DNA of 64,000 nucleotides, taken from the NCBI RefSeq assembly GCF_003731765.1, contig NZ_MOAL01000004.1:2170001-2234000 (forward strand), read 5' to 3'. Both the position numbers and the translations under genes were made by a program. This stretch comes from Pseudomonas chlororaphis (GTDB lineage Bacteria; Pseudomonadota; Gammaproteobacteria; Pseudomonadales; Pseudomonadaceae). The notes below the pieces were generated by a model. That model worked only from the letters and a program-made list of their open reading frames with translations. It was not told the origin of the DNA and did not search any database. Below are positions 43,842 to 53,554 of this stretch, in pieces; the first letter of the stretch is position 1, and each line of letters begins with the position of its first letter.

Positions 43842-46253
43842 TTAAAAGCCCACCGTGGCCGACACCAGCCAAGTGCGCGGGGTCGACAGGGTCAGGCCGG
43901 CAGCGCTGTCGGCCGAAGTCGCGGCCGATGCCCAGTAGGTGGTATCGAGCACGTTTTCCACGCTGGCACGCAGGGTGATGTCGGTCTCATCCAGCTTGAA
44001 GGCGTAGCGCGCACCGAGGTCGTAGCGTTCCCAGTTGTCGATTTTCTGCTGGTTGGCCGCGTCCAGGTACTGGGCACCGGTGTGAATGGCCCGGGCCGTC
44101 AGCGTCAGGCCTTCTAGGCGGTCGATGTCCCACTCCGCCCCCAGGTTGGCATTGAGCACCGGCGAACCGGTGCCACGGTTGCCATCAAACTGGCCGTTGG
44201 CCGTTTTGGTCTGCTCGCTGTCCAGCACCATGACCCCGCCCAGCAGGCGCACCCCGGGGGTCGGCTCGCCGAACAGGTTCAGTTCCAGGCCCTGGTTACG
44301 CAACTCGCCATCGGGCTTGAAGGTGTTGTTGGTGGTGACGTAGGACGGTTGTTCGATACGAAACAGGCTCGCGCTGATGGCAAAACTGCCCAGGTCGTAC
44401 TTGGTGCCCACTTCCACTTGCTTGGTCTGGGTCGGCGGGAAGATCTCGCCCGCGTTGGTCAGCGTCGAACTGCTGGTGGGCGCCGTCTGCCCTTCGCTCA
44501 AGCCTTCCATGTAGTTGCTGTACAGCGACCACTGGTCCGTGACCTTGACCACCAGCCCCACGGCCGGTGACAACGCCTGCTCGTCATAGGCCGGCTCGTC
44601 ACGCACGTCGTCGCTCCAGGAGGTCACCGCCACCCGTTGCAGGCGCGCGCCGAGGGTCAGCAATACCCGGTCCTCGGCAAAGCTCAGGGTGTCGGCCAGG
44701 GCCAGGCTGGTGAAGCGGTTTTCCGTGTGGGTGTTGGTATCGATGCGGTTAGGCGTCCCTGGGTAAGGCAGGACCACCGGGTCATAGAGATTGCTAGTGC
44801 CCCGCAGGTAGCGCTCGCCGGCGTTGTCGAAGTCCATGTTGAAGCGGTTCAGGCTGAGGTTCAGCTCGTGGCCCACCGGCCCGGTGTGAAACCAGCTGCG
44901 CAGACCGACCGTGGCGGTCTTGACGTCTTCGTCGCGACGGAAGGTCCGCGGCGTCACCGTGAAGTTGCCCTGGGCGTCCACCGCCGCCACCGTGTGCCGC
45001 AGGAAGTCATAGTTGCCTTTGCGCGCACCGGCGGCGGCATACACCATCAACGAATCGCTGAGGTCGTACTCGCCGCGCACCGCGCCGAAGCTGTCCTTGG
45101 AATGGGAGTACGTCCAGGGCTGGGCGAAGTTGTGGCGAATGTCCTCGGCCTTGGGCATCTGGGTCACCCCAGAGGCCATCTCCACCCGCTCGATCGGCGC
45201 GTCGGCATGACGCTCCTGGCGCCCCACGTCCAGGGACAGGCGCAAGCGTTCATCACGCAGATCCAGGCCAAGCACCGACAGCTCGCGCTTGACCTCCTGG
45301 TGATCCCACTCGGTGTCGCCCGACTGGCGCACGCCGTTGAAGCGCACGCCAAAACGCTGGTTGTCGCCAAAGCGCCGGCCAATGTCCACCGCGCCACCAA
45401 ACTGCCCAGCGGAAGCATAACTGCCGGTGAATTCGGTCAGGGGTTTGTCACCGGCGCGCTTGGGCTCCAGGTTGATCCCGCCGCCGACGCTGCCACGGGG
45501 GGCCAACCCACCCAGCAAGGCACCCGGCCCTTTGAGGATGTCCACCCGCTCGACCATTTCCATGTCGATGGCATAGGTGGGCAGCAGCCCATACAAACCG
45601 CCGTAGGACACGTCACTGTTGAACAGGCTGAAACCGCGAATGGAGAACTGCTCGAAACGCCCACCGGCCGGGTTAGTGGTGCGCACCGACGGGTCGCTGG
45701 CCACCAGGTCGCCCAAGGTCCGGGCCTGCTGGTTCTTCACCGTGGTGCTGGTGTAGGAGGTCAGGTTGAACGGCGTGTCCATAAAGTCATGCTCGCCCAG
45801 CAGCCCCTGGGCACCGCGCCGGGCGACCTGACCGCCAGCGTAAGCGGTGTCTGCCTGAGTGGTGGTGGCCCCCACCACCGAGGTCGCCGGCAACTGGTAG
45901 GCCGCGCCCTGCTCCGGCTGCGGGATCAGCATGTAAGCCTGCTCACCCACCGCCTGCAATTGCAGGCCCGAGCCCTGCAGCAACCGGGCAAAACCTTCCT
46001 CCACCGCAAACTCGCCGGACAGCCCGGCACTGTTGCGACCGTTCACCAGCGCCGGGTCCACCGACAGGCTGACCCCGGCCAAGCCGGCGAAACGGGTCAG
46101 GGCTGCGCTCAAGCTGCCAGCCGGCACTTGGTAGCTGCGCCGCGGCGCTTCCTCGGCCCAACTGCTGGCCATGAATAACGGACTGGTCCCCAGGCTCAGC
46201 ATCAGGCTCAGCTGCAACAAGGGGCGTAAACGACTAGGACGAACTGCGGGCAT
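43842..46253 (-). CDS. TonB-dependent siderophore receptor with STN signalling domain
   Basis: 803 residues. Signal peptide (cut near SSWAEE), then an N-terminal STN/secretin-like signalling domain (SLSAALTRFAGLAGVSLSVD) as in FecA/FpvA transducers, a plug domain (VRTTNPAGGRFEQFSIRGF), and a 22-strand barrel ending in aromatic TVGF. With upstream sigma/anti-sigma it forms a cell-surface signalling trio for uptake of a ferric siderophore, identity unknown. Confidence 0.93.
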   Translation of the reverse strand: MPAVRPSRLRPLLQLSLMLSLGTSPLFMASSWAEEAPRRSYQVPAGSLSAALTRFAGLAGVSLSVDPALVNGRNSAGLSGEFAVEEGFARLLQGSGLQLQAVGEQAYMLIPQPEQGAAYQLPATSVVGATTTQADTAYAGGQVARRGAQGLLGEHDFMDTPFNLTSYTSTTVKNQQARTLGDLVASDPSVRTTNPAGGRFEQFSIRGFSLFNSDVSYGGLYGLLPTYAIDMEMVERVDILKGPGALLGGLAPRGSVGGGINLEPKRAGDKPLTEFTGSYASAGQFGGAVDIGRRFGDNQRFGVRFNGVRQSGDTEWDHQEVKRELSVLGLDLRDERLRLSLDVGRQERHADAPIERVEMASGVTQMPKAEDIRHNFAQPWTYSHSKDSFGAVRGEYDLSDSLMVYAAAGARKGNYDFLRHTVAAVDAQGNFTVTPRTFRRDEDVKTATVGLRSWFHTGPVGHELNLSLNRFNMDFDNAGERYLRGTSNLYDPVVLPYPGTPNRIDTNTHTENRFTSLALADTLSFAEDRVLLTLGARLQRVAVTSWSDDVRDEPAYDEQALSPAVGLVVKVTDQWSLYSNYMEGLSEGQTAPTSSSTLTNAGEIFPPTQTKQVEVGTKYDLGSFAISASLFRIEQPSYVTTNNTFKPDGELRNQGLELNLFGEPTPGVRLLGGVMVLDSEQTKTANGQFDGNRGTGSPVLNANLGAEWDIDRLEGLTLTARAIHTGAQYLDAANQQKIDNWERYDLGARYAFKLDETDITLRASVENVLDTTYWASAATSADSAAGLTLSTPRTWLVSATVGF

Positions 46254-46322
46254 GGGAAGAAGCTCTCGTTTTTCGGTTCACTGACCTGGAATGACCAGCG
46301 ACTTGAAAAAAAGGGACAGCCT

Positions 46323-47273
46323 TCAACCGATATTTTTTTTCGGCACCAGGGTGATCCAGAATCGGGTGCGCGCTTGCACCTCCAGCGGCAGGCTGGCCGC
46401 CAGCAGGTTCAACACCCGATCGGTGTCATCCAGGCGGAAACTGCCAGTCACCCGCAGCGCTTCCAGCTCCGGCGCCCAACGCAACACGCCGGGGCGATAA
46501 CGCCCCAACTCTTGAAGAAATTCGGCCAACGGCTGGTTCTGGGCCAGCAACACCCCTTCACGCCAACCCGGCTGCTGGCTGTCGAACGGCTGCACCGCCC
46601 CGGCTCCAGCGGCCCGCAAGCGCACCTGGCGCCCGGCTTCCAGCGGCCAGGCCGGCCCCTGCAGCGGCTGCACCTGCACCACGCCGCTGACCACTGCCAC
46701 CTGACAGTCATCGGCATCCAGGCGCAGGCAGACTTCAGCCTGACTGATGCTCAGGCGCCCATAACGCGAGTCGAGGAACAACGGCGTGGTGCCCGGCACC
46801 TTGAGGGCCATCTCTCCACGGATCAGGGTCAGGCGCCGGGCTGCCAGGTCCACGTCCACCGCACTGGCGGTGTTCAATTGCAGGCTGCTGCCATCGACCA
46901 GGGGCAATTGCCGACGCTCGCCGGTGCCGGTGTGCAAATCGGCACGCCAGGCTTCCAGGGGCATTTGCCGAGCCAGCAACCAGGTCCCCGGCACCAGCGC
47001 CGACACCACCAAGGCCCGTTTGAGCAATTGCCGACGCTGCGGGTCAGGGCGGTCGAGGCTGGCCAGCGCCAGGTCCGAGGGCAACTGGGCAAAGCGCTGG
47101 CGCAACAACTGGGCTTTCTGCCAGGCCTGCTCGTGGCTGCTGCTGCCCTCGCGCCACTGTTGCAGTCGGGCCAGGTCTGCAGCGTCAGCCTCGCCGGATT
47201 CCACCAACGTCAGCCACTGGGCGGCGGCCCGCGCCACTTCCCGGGCCTGGGCCGACGGCGCCGTAGCGCTCAC
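46323..47273 (-). CDS. FecR-family anti-sigma/signal transducer
   Basis: 316 residues: cytoplasmic N-terminal domain (WLTLVESGEADAADLARLQQW), one membrane helix (ALVVSALVPGTWLLARQM near residue 100), a periplasmic FecR domain (LPLVDGSSLQLNTASAVDVD) and a C-terminal STN-like tail. It transmits the receptor signal to the FecI-type sigma. It overlaps fecI stop by four bases. Order fecI-fecR-receptor is standard. Confidence 0.92.
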   Translation of the reverse strand: MSATAPSAQAREVARAAAQWLTLVESGEADAADLARLQQWREGSSSHEQAWQKAQLLRQRFAQLPSDLALASLDRPDPQRRQLLKRALVVSALVPGTWLLARQMPLEAWRADLHTGTGERRQLPLVDGSSLQLNTASAVDVDLAARRLTLIRGEMALKVPGTTPLFLDSRYGRLSISQAEVCLRLDADDCQVAVVSGVVQVQPLQGPAWPLEAGRQVRLRAAGAGAVQPFDSQQPGWREGVLLAQNQPLAEFLQELGRYRPGVLRWAPELEALRVTGSFRLDDTDRVLNLLAASLPLEVQARTRFWITLVPKKNIG

Positions 47274-47779
47274 AGTTCCACCAACAGGCAGTGTTCATAG
47301 GCCTGGGCCATGTAGCGTTTGACTGTGCGCTCCGAGACCTGCAAACGCTCGGCAATCTGCTGGTAACCCAAGCCTTCCAGCTGGCTCCAGAGAAACGCCC
47401 GGCGCACGGGTCGGGGCAAGCCATCGAGCACTTCATCCAGGGCTTGCAGGGTTTCCAACAGCAGCCAGCGCTGCTCGGGGGACGGCACACTGGCCTCGGG
47501 CAAGCGGGCCAGGGCTTCGAGGTAAGCCTGTTCGAGGCTGCGACGGCTGTAGAAGGTGCTGAGCAAGCGCTTGCCCACCGTCAGCAAATAGGCCCGGGGT
47601 TCGCGCAGGTCGGCCAGTTGCTGGGAGCTGGCCAGCACCCGCAGGAAGGTGTCCTGGCTCAAGTCCGCCGCATCCCAGGCGTTGCCCATGCGCCGCCGCA
47701 GCCAGCACTCCAGCCAGCCACGATGATCGCGATAGAGGGCGTGCAAGGATTGCTCCGGCGGCGTCACGGCGTCATTCAT
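47270..47779 (-). CDS. FecI-family ECF sigma factor
   Basis: 169 residues. Region 2 contains DAADLSQDTFLRVL (the ECF DxxQDtF motif); region 4 is the helix-turn-helix LEGLGYQQIAERLQVSERTVKRY. Drives the receptor gene when the siderophore is bound. A Fur box precedes it, so it is repressed in iron excess. Confidence 0.93.
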   Translation of the reverse strand: MNDAVTPPEQSLHALYRDHRGWLECWLRRRMGNAWDAADLSQDTFLRVLASSQQLADLREPRAYLLTVGKRLLSTFYSRRSLEQAYLEALARLPEASVPSPEQRWLLLETLQALDEVLDGLPRPVRRAFLWSQLEGLGYQQIAERLQVSERTVKRYMAQAYEHCLLVEL

Positions 47780-47808
47780 GGCATGGGCTCGGGGGGAAGA
47801 AACAATTC

Positions 47809-47827
47809 AAATGAGACTCATTCTATT
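47809..47827. promoter_or_regulatory. Fur box upstream of fecI
   Basis: AAATGAGACTCATTCTATT, a good match to the Fur consensus arms (GATAAT/ATGAGA type hexamers), about 30 bases upstream of the sigma gene. Iron-Fur repression of ECF iron systems is well established. Confidence 0.8.
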
Positions 47828-48089
47828 TAATGTCGTTGGCGACACCAAGGCTTTTCCGCGCAGGCCCACCCTTCATTTCTGCGCGTCACTCGCTCGGCGG
47901 GCCTGTGCCCTCCCCCCTGAGGCCGGCCGCCGCTGCCCATGGCCCCACCCAGGCCGAGGCGAAATAGGCGCGCCGTGCTGCCAGCTGACCAGCGTTCAAA
48001 ACCTTCGACGGCAATCGCCCTTACCGAAGGTCCAGTTGCGCCGAACCTTGGGGTAACATGGCCACCCACCTGTTCTGGAAGCTGTCTGG

Positions 48090-48803
48090 ATGAGTAAGCC
48101 CGGTCAAACGGTTCTGGTCGCACTGCGCAAAATGATCGCCTCGGGCGAACTGGCGGCGGGCGAGCGCCTGATGGAGATCCCCACCGCGGAACTGTTCGGC
48201 GTGTCACGGATGCCGGTGCGCATGGCCTTTCGCACCCTGGAACAGGAAGGCTTGCTGGTGCGGTTTGGCGGGCGTGGGTTCCAGGTGCGCTCGGTCAGCG
48301 CCGATGACATTGCCGGCGCCGTGGAAGTGCGCGGCGTGCTGGAAGGCCTGGCGGCGCGGCAGACCGCTGAGCGCGGTTTGTCCAACGAAGGCCGGGCGAT
48401 CCTCGAGCGTTGCCTGATCCAGGGCGATACCCTGTTCGACAAGGGCTACGTGACCGAAGAAGACCTGGAGGCCTACCACGATCTCAATATGCGTTTTCAC
48501 CAGGTGATCGTCGACGGCAGCCATAACCCGGCCATCGCCGACGCCCTGGCCCGCAACGATCACCTGCCCTTTGCCTCGGTCACCGCCCTGGCCGTGGACC
48601 GCGAAGACATGGCCCGGGAATACCGGCGCTTCAACTACGCCCACATGCAGCATCACTCGGTGTTCGATGCCCTGGTCAACCGCCAGGGTGCCCGCGCCGA
48701 AGCCATCATGCGCGAGCACGCCAACGCCACCTTGCGCTACGCCGAAATCTTCGGCTCGGCCCTGGCCAATGAGCGCATGAAGGTCATCCTGCCCTCGGAA
48801 TAA
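48090..48803 (+). CDS. vanR: GntR/FadR-type repressor, VanR
   Basis: 237 residues: N-terminal winged helix (LMEIPTAELFGVSRMPVRMAF) and a C-terminal FCD ligand domain with the His/Asp metal set (YHDLNMRFHQVI). It sits next to vanAB in divergent-to-tail arrangement. VanR represses vanAB until vanillate binds. The strong TGGATCCA operators near vanA fit. Confidence 0.9.
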   Translation: MSKPGQTVLVALRKMIASGELAAGERLMEIPTAELFGVSRMPVRMAFRTLEQEGLLVRFGGRGFQVRSVSADDIAGAVEVRGVLEGLAARQTAERGLSNEGRAILERCLIQGDTLFDKGYVTEEDLEAYHDLNMRFHQVIVDGSHNPAIADALARNDHLPFASVTALAVDREDMAREYRRFNYAHMQHHSVFDALVNRQGARAEAIMREHANATLRYAEIFGSALANERMKVILPSE

Positions 48804-48830
48804 CCCGAGCCCCTCAGGCCAGCCCTGGCT

Positions 48831-49781
48831 TCAGATATCCAGCACCAGCAACGGGGTTTTCGAGCGTGAGCAGCAGGGCGTGAACTGGTCGTTGGCGGCC
48901 TGTTCGTCCTCGGTGAGGAACAGGTCGCGATGCTCCGGCACGCCCTCCAGCACCCGGGTCAAGCAGGTGCCGCAAATCCCCTGCTCACAGGACATCGGCA
49001 CCTCGATACCGTGGCTTTGCAACACCTGGATCACGCTGCGATCGGCCGGCACTTCAAACACCTGGCCACTGCTGCCGAGCTTGACCGAAAAACTGCCGTC
49101 GTCGCGGGTGTCCACGGGCGCGGCAGCGAAGTATTCCCGGTGCAGGTTGGCGTCCTTCCAGCCCTGGGCCCGGGCACTGTCCAACACGTGCTGCATAAAG
49201 CCCCCGGGGCCGCAGACGTACAGGTGCAGGTCCTCCCCGGGCTCGGCCAGCACCCGGGCGGCATCCAGTGCGGTCTGCGGCTGCTCATCGAAATGCAGAA
49301 ACACCCGATCAGCAAATGACGACTGGCGCAGGCGCTGGACAAAGGCCGCCCGCGCTTCGCTGCGAGCACAGTAATGCAGCTCGAAATCCGCACCGCTGTG
49401 GGCCAGGCGCTCGGCCATGCAGAGGATCGGCGTAATGCCGATGCCACCGGCAAACAGCAGGCTGCGCCGGGCCTCGTGAACCAGGGGGAACAGGTTGCGC
49501 GGCTCGCTGATGTGCAAGCGGTCACCCGGTTTGATCAACTCATGCATGGCCTGGGAGCCGCCCCGCGACGCCGGGTCCTTGAGTACGCCAATCAGGTAGC
49601 GATGGCGCTCTTCAGGGTGGTTGCACAGGGAATATTGACGGACCAGGCCACCAGGCAGGTGCACGTCGATATGGGCCCCGGCACTGAAAGCGGGCAAGGG
49701 GCGCTCATCGACACAGGCCAGCTCGTAGCTGCAAATGTCCTGGGCTTCGTGATGGCGGGCAAGCACCGTTACTTCGATCAT
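48831..49781 (-). CDS. vanB: Vanillate O-demethylase, reductase subunit
   Basis: 316 residues: FNR-like flavin domain (RQYSLCN, FAGGIGITP), NADH region, and a C-terminal plant-type [2Fe-2S] domain with cysteines in SCEQGICGTCLTR and a fourth in FTPCCS. Passes electrons to VanA. It ends near vanR and is preceded by vanA with an 86-base gap. Confidence 0.92.
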   Translation of the reverse strand: MIEVTVLARHHEAQDICSYELACVDERPLPAFSAGAHIDVHLPGGLVRQYSLCNHPEERHRYLIGVLKDPASRGGSQAMHELIKPGDRLHISEPRNLFPLVHEARRSLLFAGGIGITPILCMAERLAHSGADFELHYCARSEARAAFVQRLRQSSFADRVFLHFDEQPQTALDAARVLAEPGEDLHLYVCGPGGFMQHVLDSARAQGWKDANLHREYFAAAPVDTRDDGSFSVKLGSSGQVFEVPADRSVIQVLQSHGIEVPMSCEQGICGTCLTRVLEGVPEHRDLFLTEDEQAANDQFTPCCSRSKTPLLVLDI

Positions 49782-49867
49782 GGTCGGTCCTTTGAGTGTC
49801 GCCGCCTGGGGCGGTCACTTCTGCTTGTGGGGGTAAAAATCGCGCACGGCAAAGGCTTGCGGGACGA

Positions 49868-50926
49868 CTAATGGGCGCTGGCGATCAACGGCGATGACGG
49901 TGCCTGCTCCTCTGCGATCAAGCGCTCCAGCACCCGTCGCGACTGCACGCCGCCGGCATCGATGTTGAGCTTGAGCAGGTTGCGTTCGGGATGGGCCAAG
50001 AGGTTCTGCTGCTGGCGTTCGAGCATCTCCAGGTCTTCGCTGAAAATCTTGCCCTGGCCTTCGCGAATGGTTGCGGTCAGCGTTTCGTCCTGGGGGTTGA
50101 AGTTGCGCGCCATGCCCCAGAAGTACCAGATCGAGGTCTCGGTTTCCGGGGTGATGAAGTCCACCACGATGCTCGCCGCCTTGTGCTGCGGCTCGGCGTG
50201 GTAACCGCCTTTGCCGGCATGGGCCACACCGACTTCGATCAGCACGTGGCTGGGCGGGGTAAAGCGGCAGATCTGCCAGCGATCCACTGGCACGTCATCG
50301 GCCAGGTTGTTGCCGCGCAGGGCCATGCGCCAGAACGGCGGGGCCATGATGTTTTCCATGTGCCGGGCCGTGACCACCTCGTCGCCTTCGACCGTGGTCT
50401 TGGGCGCGGCCTCGTCGATTTCCTTCTGCCCGATGCTGGAGGCGTGCACGTAGGTTTCGTGGGTCAGGTCCATCAGGTTGTCGATCATCAAGCGGTAGTC
50501 GCAAGCGATGTGGAACAGCCCGCCGCCATAGGCCCACTCATCGCTGACCGCCCATTCCAAGTGGTGGATCAGCGCCGGGTCGGCCTGCTGCTGATCGCCT
50601 GGCCAAACCCAGATAAAGCCGTAGCGTTCCACCACCGCGTAAGTCTTGTTGCAGGGAAAACCCCGCACCCGCTGGCCGGGCATTTCCACGGTCTTGCCGT
50701 CGCAGCCCATGACCAGGCCGTGATAGCCGCACACCAGGTTGCCGTTTTCCACATAGCCCAGAGACAGCGGTGCGCCGCGATGAGGGCAGAAGTCCTCGAC
50801 CGCGGCGACCTTGCCTTCCAGCCCGCGGTAAAAAACCATTTTCTCGCCACAGATCTGCCGCCCCAGGGGCTTATCGGCAATTTCATCGGGGGTGCAGGCG
50901 ACATACCAGGTGTTCTTTGGATACAT
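49868..50926 (-). CDS. vanA: Vanillate O-demethylase, Rieske oxygenase subunit
   Basis: 352 residues. Rieske ligands C47, H49, C66, H69 (CPHRG and CGYHG). Non-haem iron site around DLTHETYVHAS. It converts vanillate to protocatechuate and formaldehyde. First gene of vanAB. Three TGGATCCA operators lie just upstream. Confidence 0.94.
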   Translation of the reverse strand: MYPKNTWYVACTPDEIADKPLGRQICGEKMVFYRGLEGKVAAVEDFCPHRGAPLSLGYVENGNLVCGYHGLVMGCDGKTVEMPGQRVRGFPCNKTYAVVERYGFIWVWPGDQQQADPALIHHLEWAVSDEWAYGGGLFHIACDYRLMIDNLMDLTHETYVHASSIGQKEIDEAAPKTTVEGDEVVTARHMENIMAPPFWRMALRGNNLADDVPVDRWQICRFTPPSHVLIEVGVAHAGKGGYHAEPQHKAASIVVDFITPETETSIWYFWGMARNFNPQDETLTATIREGQGKIFSEDLEMLERQQQNLLAHPERNLLKLNIDAGGVQSRRVLERLIAEEQAPSSPLIASAH

Positions 50927-50954
50927 GAGGACTCTCCAGGCGGCTGTTGTTTTT

Positions 50955-51063
50955 ATTTAATGGATCCATTAAATGTTTACACGCCGGATCAAGTCAATAT
51001 AAATGCGTACAAATCTGACAAATAACAGTCAATGGATCCACTAGCACTGAACCAATGGATCCA
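50955..51063. promoter_or_regulatory. VanR operators: three TGGATCCA sites
   Basis: A perfect 20-base palindrome ATTTAATGGATCCATTAAAT at 50955-50974, then TGGATCCA at 51033-51040 and 51056-51063. The core equals the published Caulobacter VanR operator core (ATTGGATCCAAT). The first lies ~30 bases from the vanA start; centres are 72 and 23 bases apart, which could allow looping. Confidence 0.85.
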
Positions 51064-51258
51064 CAGCAAGCACCTTCCGTCTCGCTAAAAGCCCCCTGCA
51101 CCCCCCTTGCGCGCCCTGAAAAACCAGCGCTTGCCAGGCGCAGCACGTGCATTGAGCCGCACCAGAGGCCCCGGCAGGCGCACGTCAAGCCGCCACCTAG
51201 AGCTCCCCCGCCGCCGTGACCCGGCAAAAAAATGATTTACTCGGGAACCAAACCCAAC

Positions 51259-51273
51259 TGATAATGATTATCA
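51259..51273. promoter_or_regulatory. Fur-like palindrome upstream of the two-component genes
   Basis: TGATAATGATTATCA, a perfect inverted repeat with Fur-box-like hexamers, about 100 bases before the response regulator. It suggests iron control of this system and, indirectly, of the Tad locus. Resemblance is clear; regulation is inferred. Confidence 0.6.
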
Positions 51274-51373
51274 ATCTTCTTAAATTAATAATTCTTAACC
51301 CCTGCATCCCCCCGATGCTTGGTACAAGAAACGCCCTCCCCCTGCCTCTCCCCACACTAGAAAGGAGTTCTTT

Positions 51374-52039
51374 ATGCGTGTTCTGGTGGTCGAAGATGAC
51401 AACTCGGTCAGCCATTGGCTAGGAAGCAAGCTACATGCCTGCGGGCATAATTGCCGCCTGGTGGACAATGGCGAAGGTGCCCTGCAAATCCTCAAGGACG
51501 AAGCCTTCGATGTGGTCATCCTCGACCGCATCCTGCCGCGCATGGATGGCATCGAAGTGCTCAACCGCCTGAATGGCCAGGCCCATCCGCCGATCCTCAT
51601 CCTGTCCGCCAACGACCAGTCCAGCGACCGGGTCGAGGGGTTGCGCGCCGGAGCCGACGACTACCTGGGCAAGCCTTTCGATTTCACCGAGCTGTTGCTG
51701 CGCCTGGAGTTACTGGCGCGCCGACACAACCAGACCGCCCAGGAGGAACGGATCCAGGTCGAGGACATGCAGATCGACCTGGCCCGCCGCGAAGTGACCC
51801 GCGCCGGGCGCCGCATCGACCTCACCGACAAGGAATTCAAGCTGCTCCAGGTACTGGCCGAGCACGTCGGCCAGACCGTGACCCGGGGCATGCTGCTGGA
51901 GAAAGTCTGGGGTTATCACTTCGACCCGCAGACCAACCTGATCGACGTTCACCTGTCCAAGCTGCGCAACAAGCTCGACAAGGGTTTCGAGCGCGCGATG
52001 ATTAGGACCGTGCGGGCGATCGGTTATGTATTTGGCTGA
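51374..52039 (+). CDS. OmpR/PhoB-type response regulator
   Basis: 221 residues: receiver domain with phospho-acceptor D51 (VVILDRILPRMDG), conserved Lys in LGKPFDF, and a C-terminal winged helix (TDKEFKLLQVLAEHVGQTVT). Overlaps the kinase start by 14 bases. Likely controls adjacent genes, possibly flp/tad; target unproven. Confidence 0.92.
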   Translation: MRVLVVEDDNSVSHWLGSKLHACGHNCRLVDNGEGALQILKDEAFDVVILDRILPRMDGIEVLNRLNGQAHPPILILSANDQSSDRVEGLRAGADDYLGKPFDFTELLLRLELLARRHNQTAQEERIQVEDMQIDLARREVTRAGRRIDLTDKEFKLLQVLAEHVGQTVTRGMLLEKVWGYHFDPQTNLIDVHLSKLRNKLDKGFERAMIRTVRAIGYVFG

Positions 52040-53417
52040 TCGCAACCTCAAGCACCTGCTCAACACCAGCAACTTCCGCCAAGCCACCACCATTGCCTTT
52101 ATCTGCCTGTTGGTGGCCCTGGCCTCGATCATCCTCAGCAACCAACTGCTGGCGGTGGTGATGCGCAGCCATGTACGGGACATGATCCTCACCGACGTGC
52201 GCACCCAGCAATTCCACGGCCGCTTGAATGACGCCGCAGCCGCTGCCAGGGCCCTGCGCGACGGCCAGCCCCTGGAGGTGCGCAAGGACCGTCACTCCAT
52301 CGTCTTCGACGAGCGCGGCAATGCCCTGTTTGGCGATGCCCTGCTGCTGCCCCAGGTCGACTGCCCGGCGCCGTGCAACACCAACTGGCGCCACGGCACC
52401 CTGCGCAGCGCCAAGGGTCGCGAATCGGAGATCCTTGGCCTGTTGATGCCGCTGCCCGGTGGCGGCCAGTACTTCAGCGCCTACGACCTGCGCCCCATGC
52501 TCGAACGGACGCGGATGATCCCGCTGATCGCCGGAGCCGGGCTGCTGGTGATCCTACTGTCCATTGTGCTGATCAGCCTGCCCTTCAGCCTGCGCAACCT
52601 GTACCGCATCAACAGCATCCGCGATGCCCTGGTGCGCTATTCCAGCGGCGACCACAGCGTGCGCGTGCCCTACGCCTTGCACGGCGACGAGTTCGACCAA
52701 TTGGGCATCGAGATCAACCAGGGCCTGCAACGCATCAACAAGCTGATGGACGAGGTGAAGAACATCAGCACCCACATCGCCCACGAACTGCGCACCCCGC
52801 TGACCCGCCTACAAAGCCGCCTGCTGAATGCGGTGGACATGGTCGACGGCGATGCCCGGGATGAATTGCTGCGGGCGGTGCAAGACAGTGAACGCATCCA
52901 GAACCTGTTCCGCGCAGTGATGCGCGTGGCCGAAGTCGAGACCGGGCGCCTGGCCTACCAGTTCGAGGCGATCCAGGCCCACACCCTGCTGGAAGACATC
53001 ATCGAGTACTACCTGCCCCTGGCTGAGGAGCGGCACTGTGAACTGCGGATCAGCGCCCGCCAGGATTGCTGGCTCTACGGCGACAAGGCGCTGCTGTTCC
53101 AGGCCCTGGCCAACCTGATCGACAACGCCTTGAAGTACGCCCCCGCCGGCTTGCCGATCACCCTGCGGGCCTACAACCGCCAGGGCTTCAGCTACCTCGC
53201 CGTGGAAGACCGCGGCGCCGGGATTCCGGCCCAGCTCAGTGCCAAGGCCATCGAGCGCTTCCAGCGCCTGGACACCAGCGGCAACACCCCCGGCAACGGC
53301 CTGGGCCTGACCATGATCCAGGCCATTGCCGAGCTGCACGGCGGGCAGTTGATGCTGGAAGACAACCACCCCGGGCTCAGCGCGATCATCCAGCTCAAGG
53401 ACCGCCCCAGAGCCTGA
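52026..53417 (+). CDS. Sensor histidine kinase
   Basis: 463 residues. Two membrane helices (about 17-40 and 160-190) bound a periplasmic sensor; HAMP linker follows. H-box HIAHELRTPLTRLQ, N-box LANLIDNALKYAP, G boxes DRGAGIP and GNGLGLT. Partner of the response regulator. Signal unknown. Confidence 0.92.
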   Translation: MYLADRNLKHLLNTSNFRQATTIAFICLLVALASIILSNQLLAVVMRSHVRDMILTDVRTQQFHGRLNDAAAAARALRDGQPLEVRKDRHSIVFDERGNALFGDALLLPQVDCPAPCNTNWRHGTLRSAKGRESEILGLLMPLPGGGQYFSAYDLRPMLERTRMIPLIAGAGLLVILLSIVLISLPFSLRNLYRINSIRDALVRYSSGDHSVRVPYALHGDEFDQLGIEINQGLQRINKLMDEVKNISTHIAHELRTPLTRLQSRLLNAVDMVDGDARDELLRAVQDSERIQNLFRAVMRVAEVETGRLAYQFEAIQAHTLLEDIIEYYLPLAEERHCELRISARQDCWLYGDKALLFQALANLIDNALKYAPAGLPITLRAYNRQGFSYLAVEDRGAGIPAQLSAKAIERFQRLDTSGNTPGNGLGLTMIQAIAELHGGQLMLEDNHPGLSAIIQLKDRPRA

Positions 53418-53496
53418 ACGTGCGTCGTTCCTTAAGCATTCTTAATAATCCCGTTGTTGCTTGCCAATTGAGAATAAATCTTAATATCACCACCCG

Positions 53497-53524
53497 CCGG
53501 AAGGGCCTTTTCCTTCCGGTTTTT
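53497..53524 (+). terminator. Terminator-type hairpin in the flp leader
   Basis: Stem CCGGAAGG / CCTTCCGG with seven-base loop and TTTTT, 31 bases before the flp ATG. It may end the kinase mRNA or act as a conditional stop for flp transcription starting upstream (AT-rich region 53440-53490). Confidence 0.82.
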
Positions 53525-53554
53525 CATAGTGTTCCACCCTTCAGGAGCCCCCCC

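Larger units (their letters stand above)
50927..51373. other. Divergent control region vanA / two-component genes
   Basis: About 450 bases with no gene. Holds the VanR operators on the vanA side and a Fur-like palindrome on the other side; both are listed separately. Confidence 0.5.

Noticed and set aside
44637..46178. Long plus-strand open frame opposite the TonB receptor
   Set aside because: Complements a clear receptor gene; composition fits a high-GC shadow frame.
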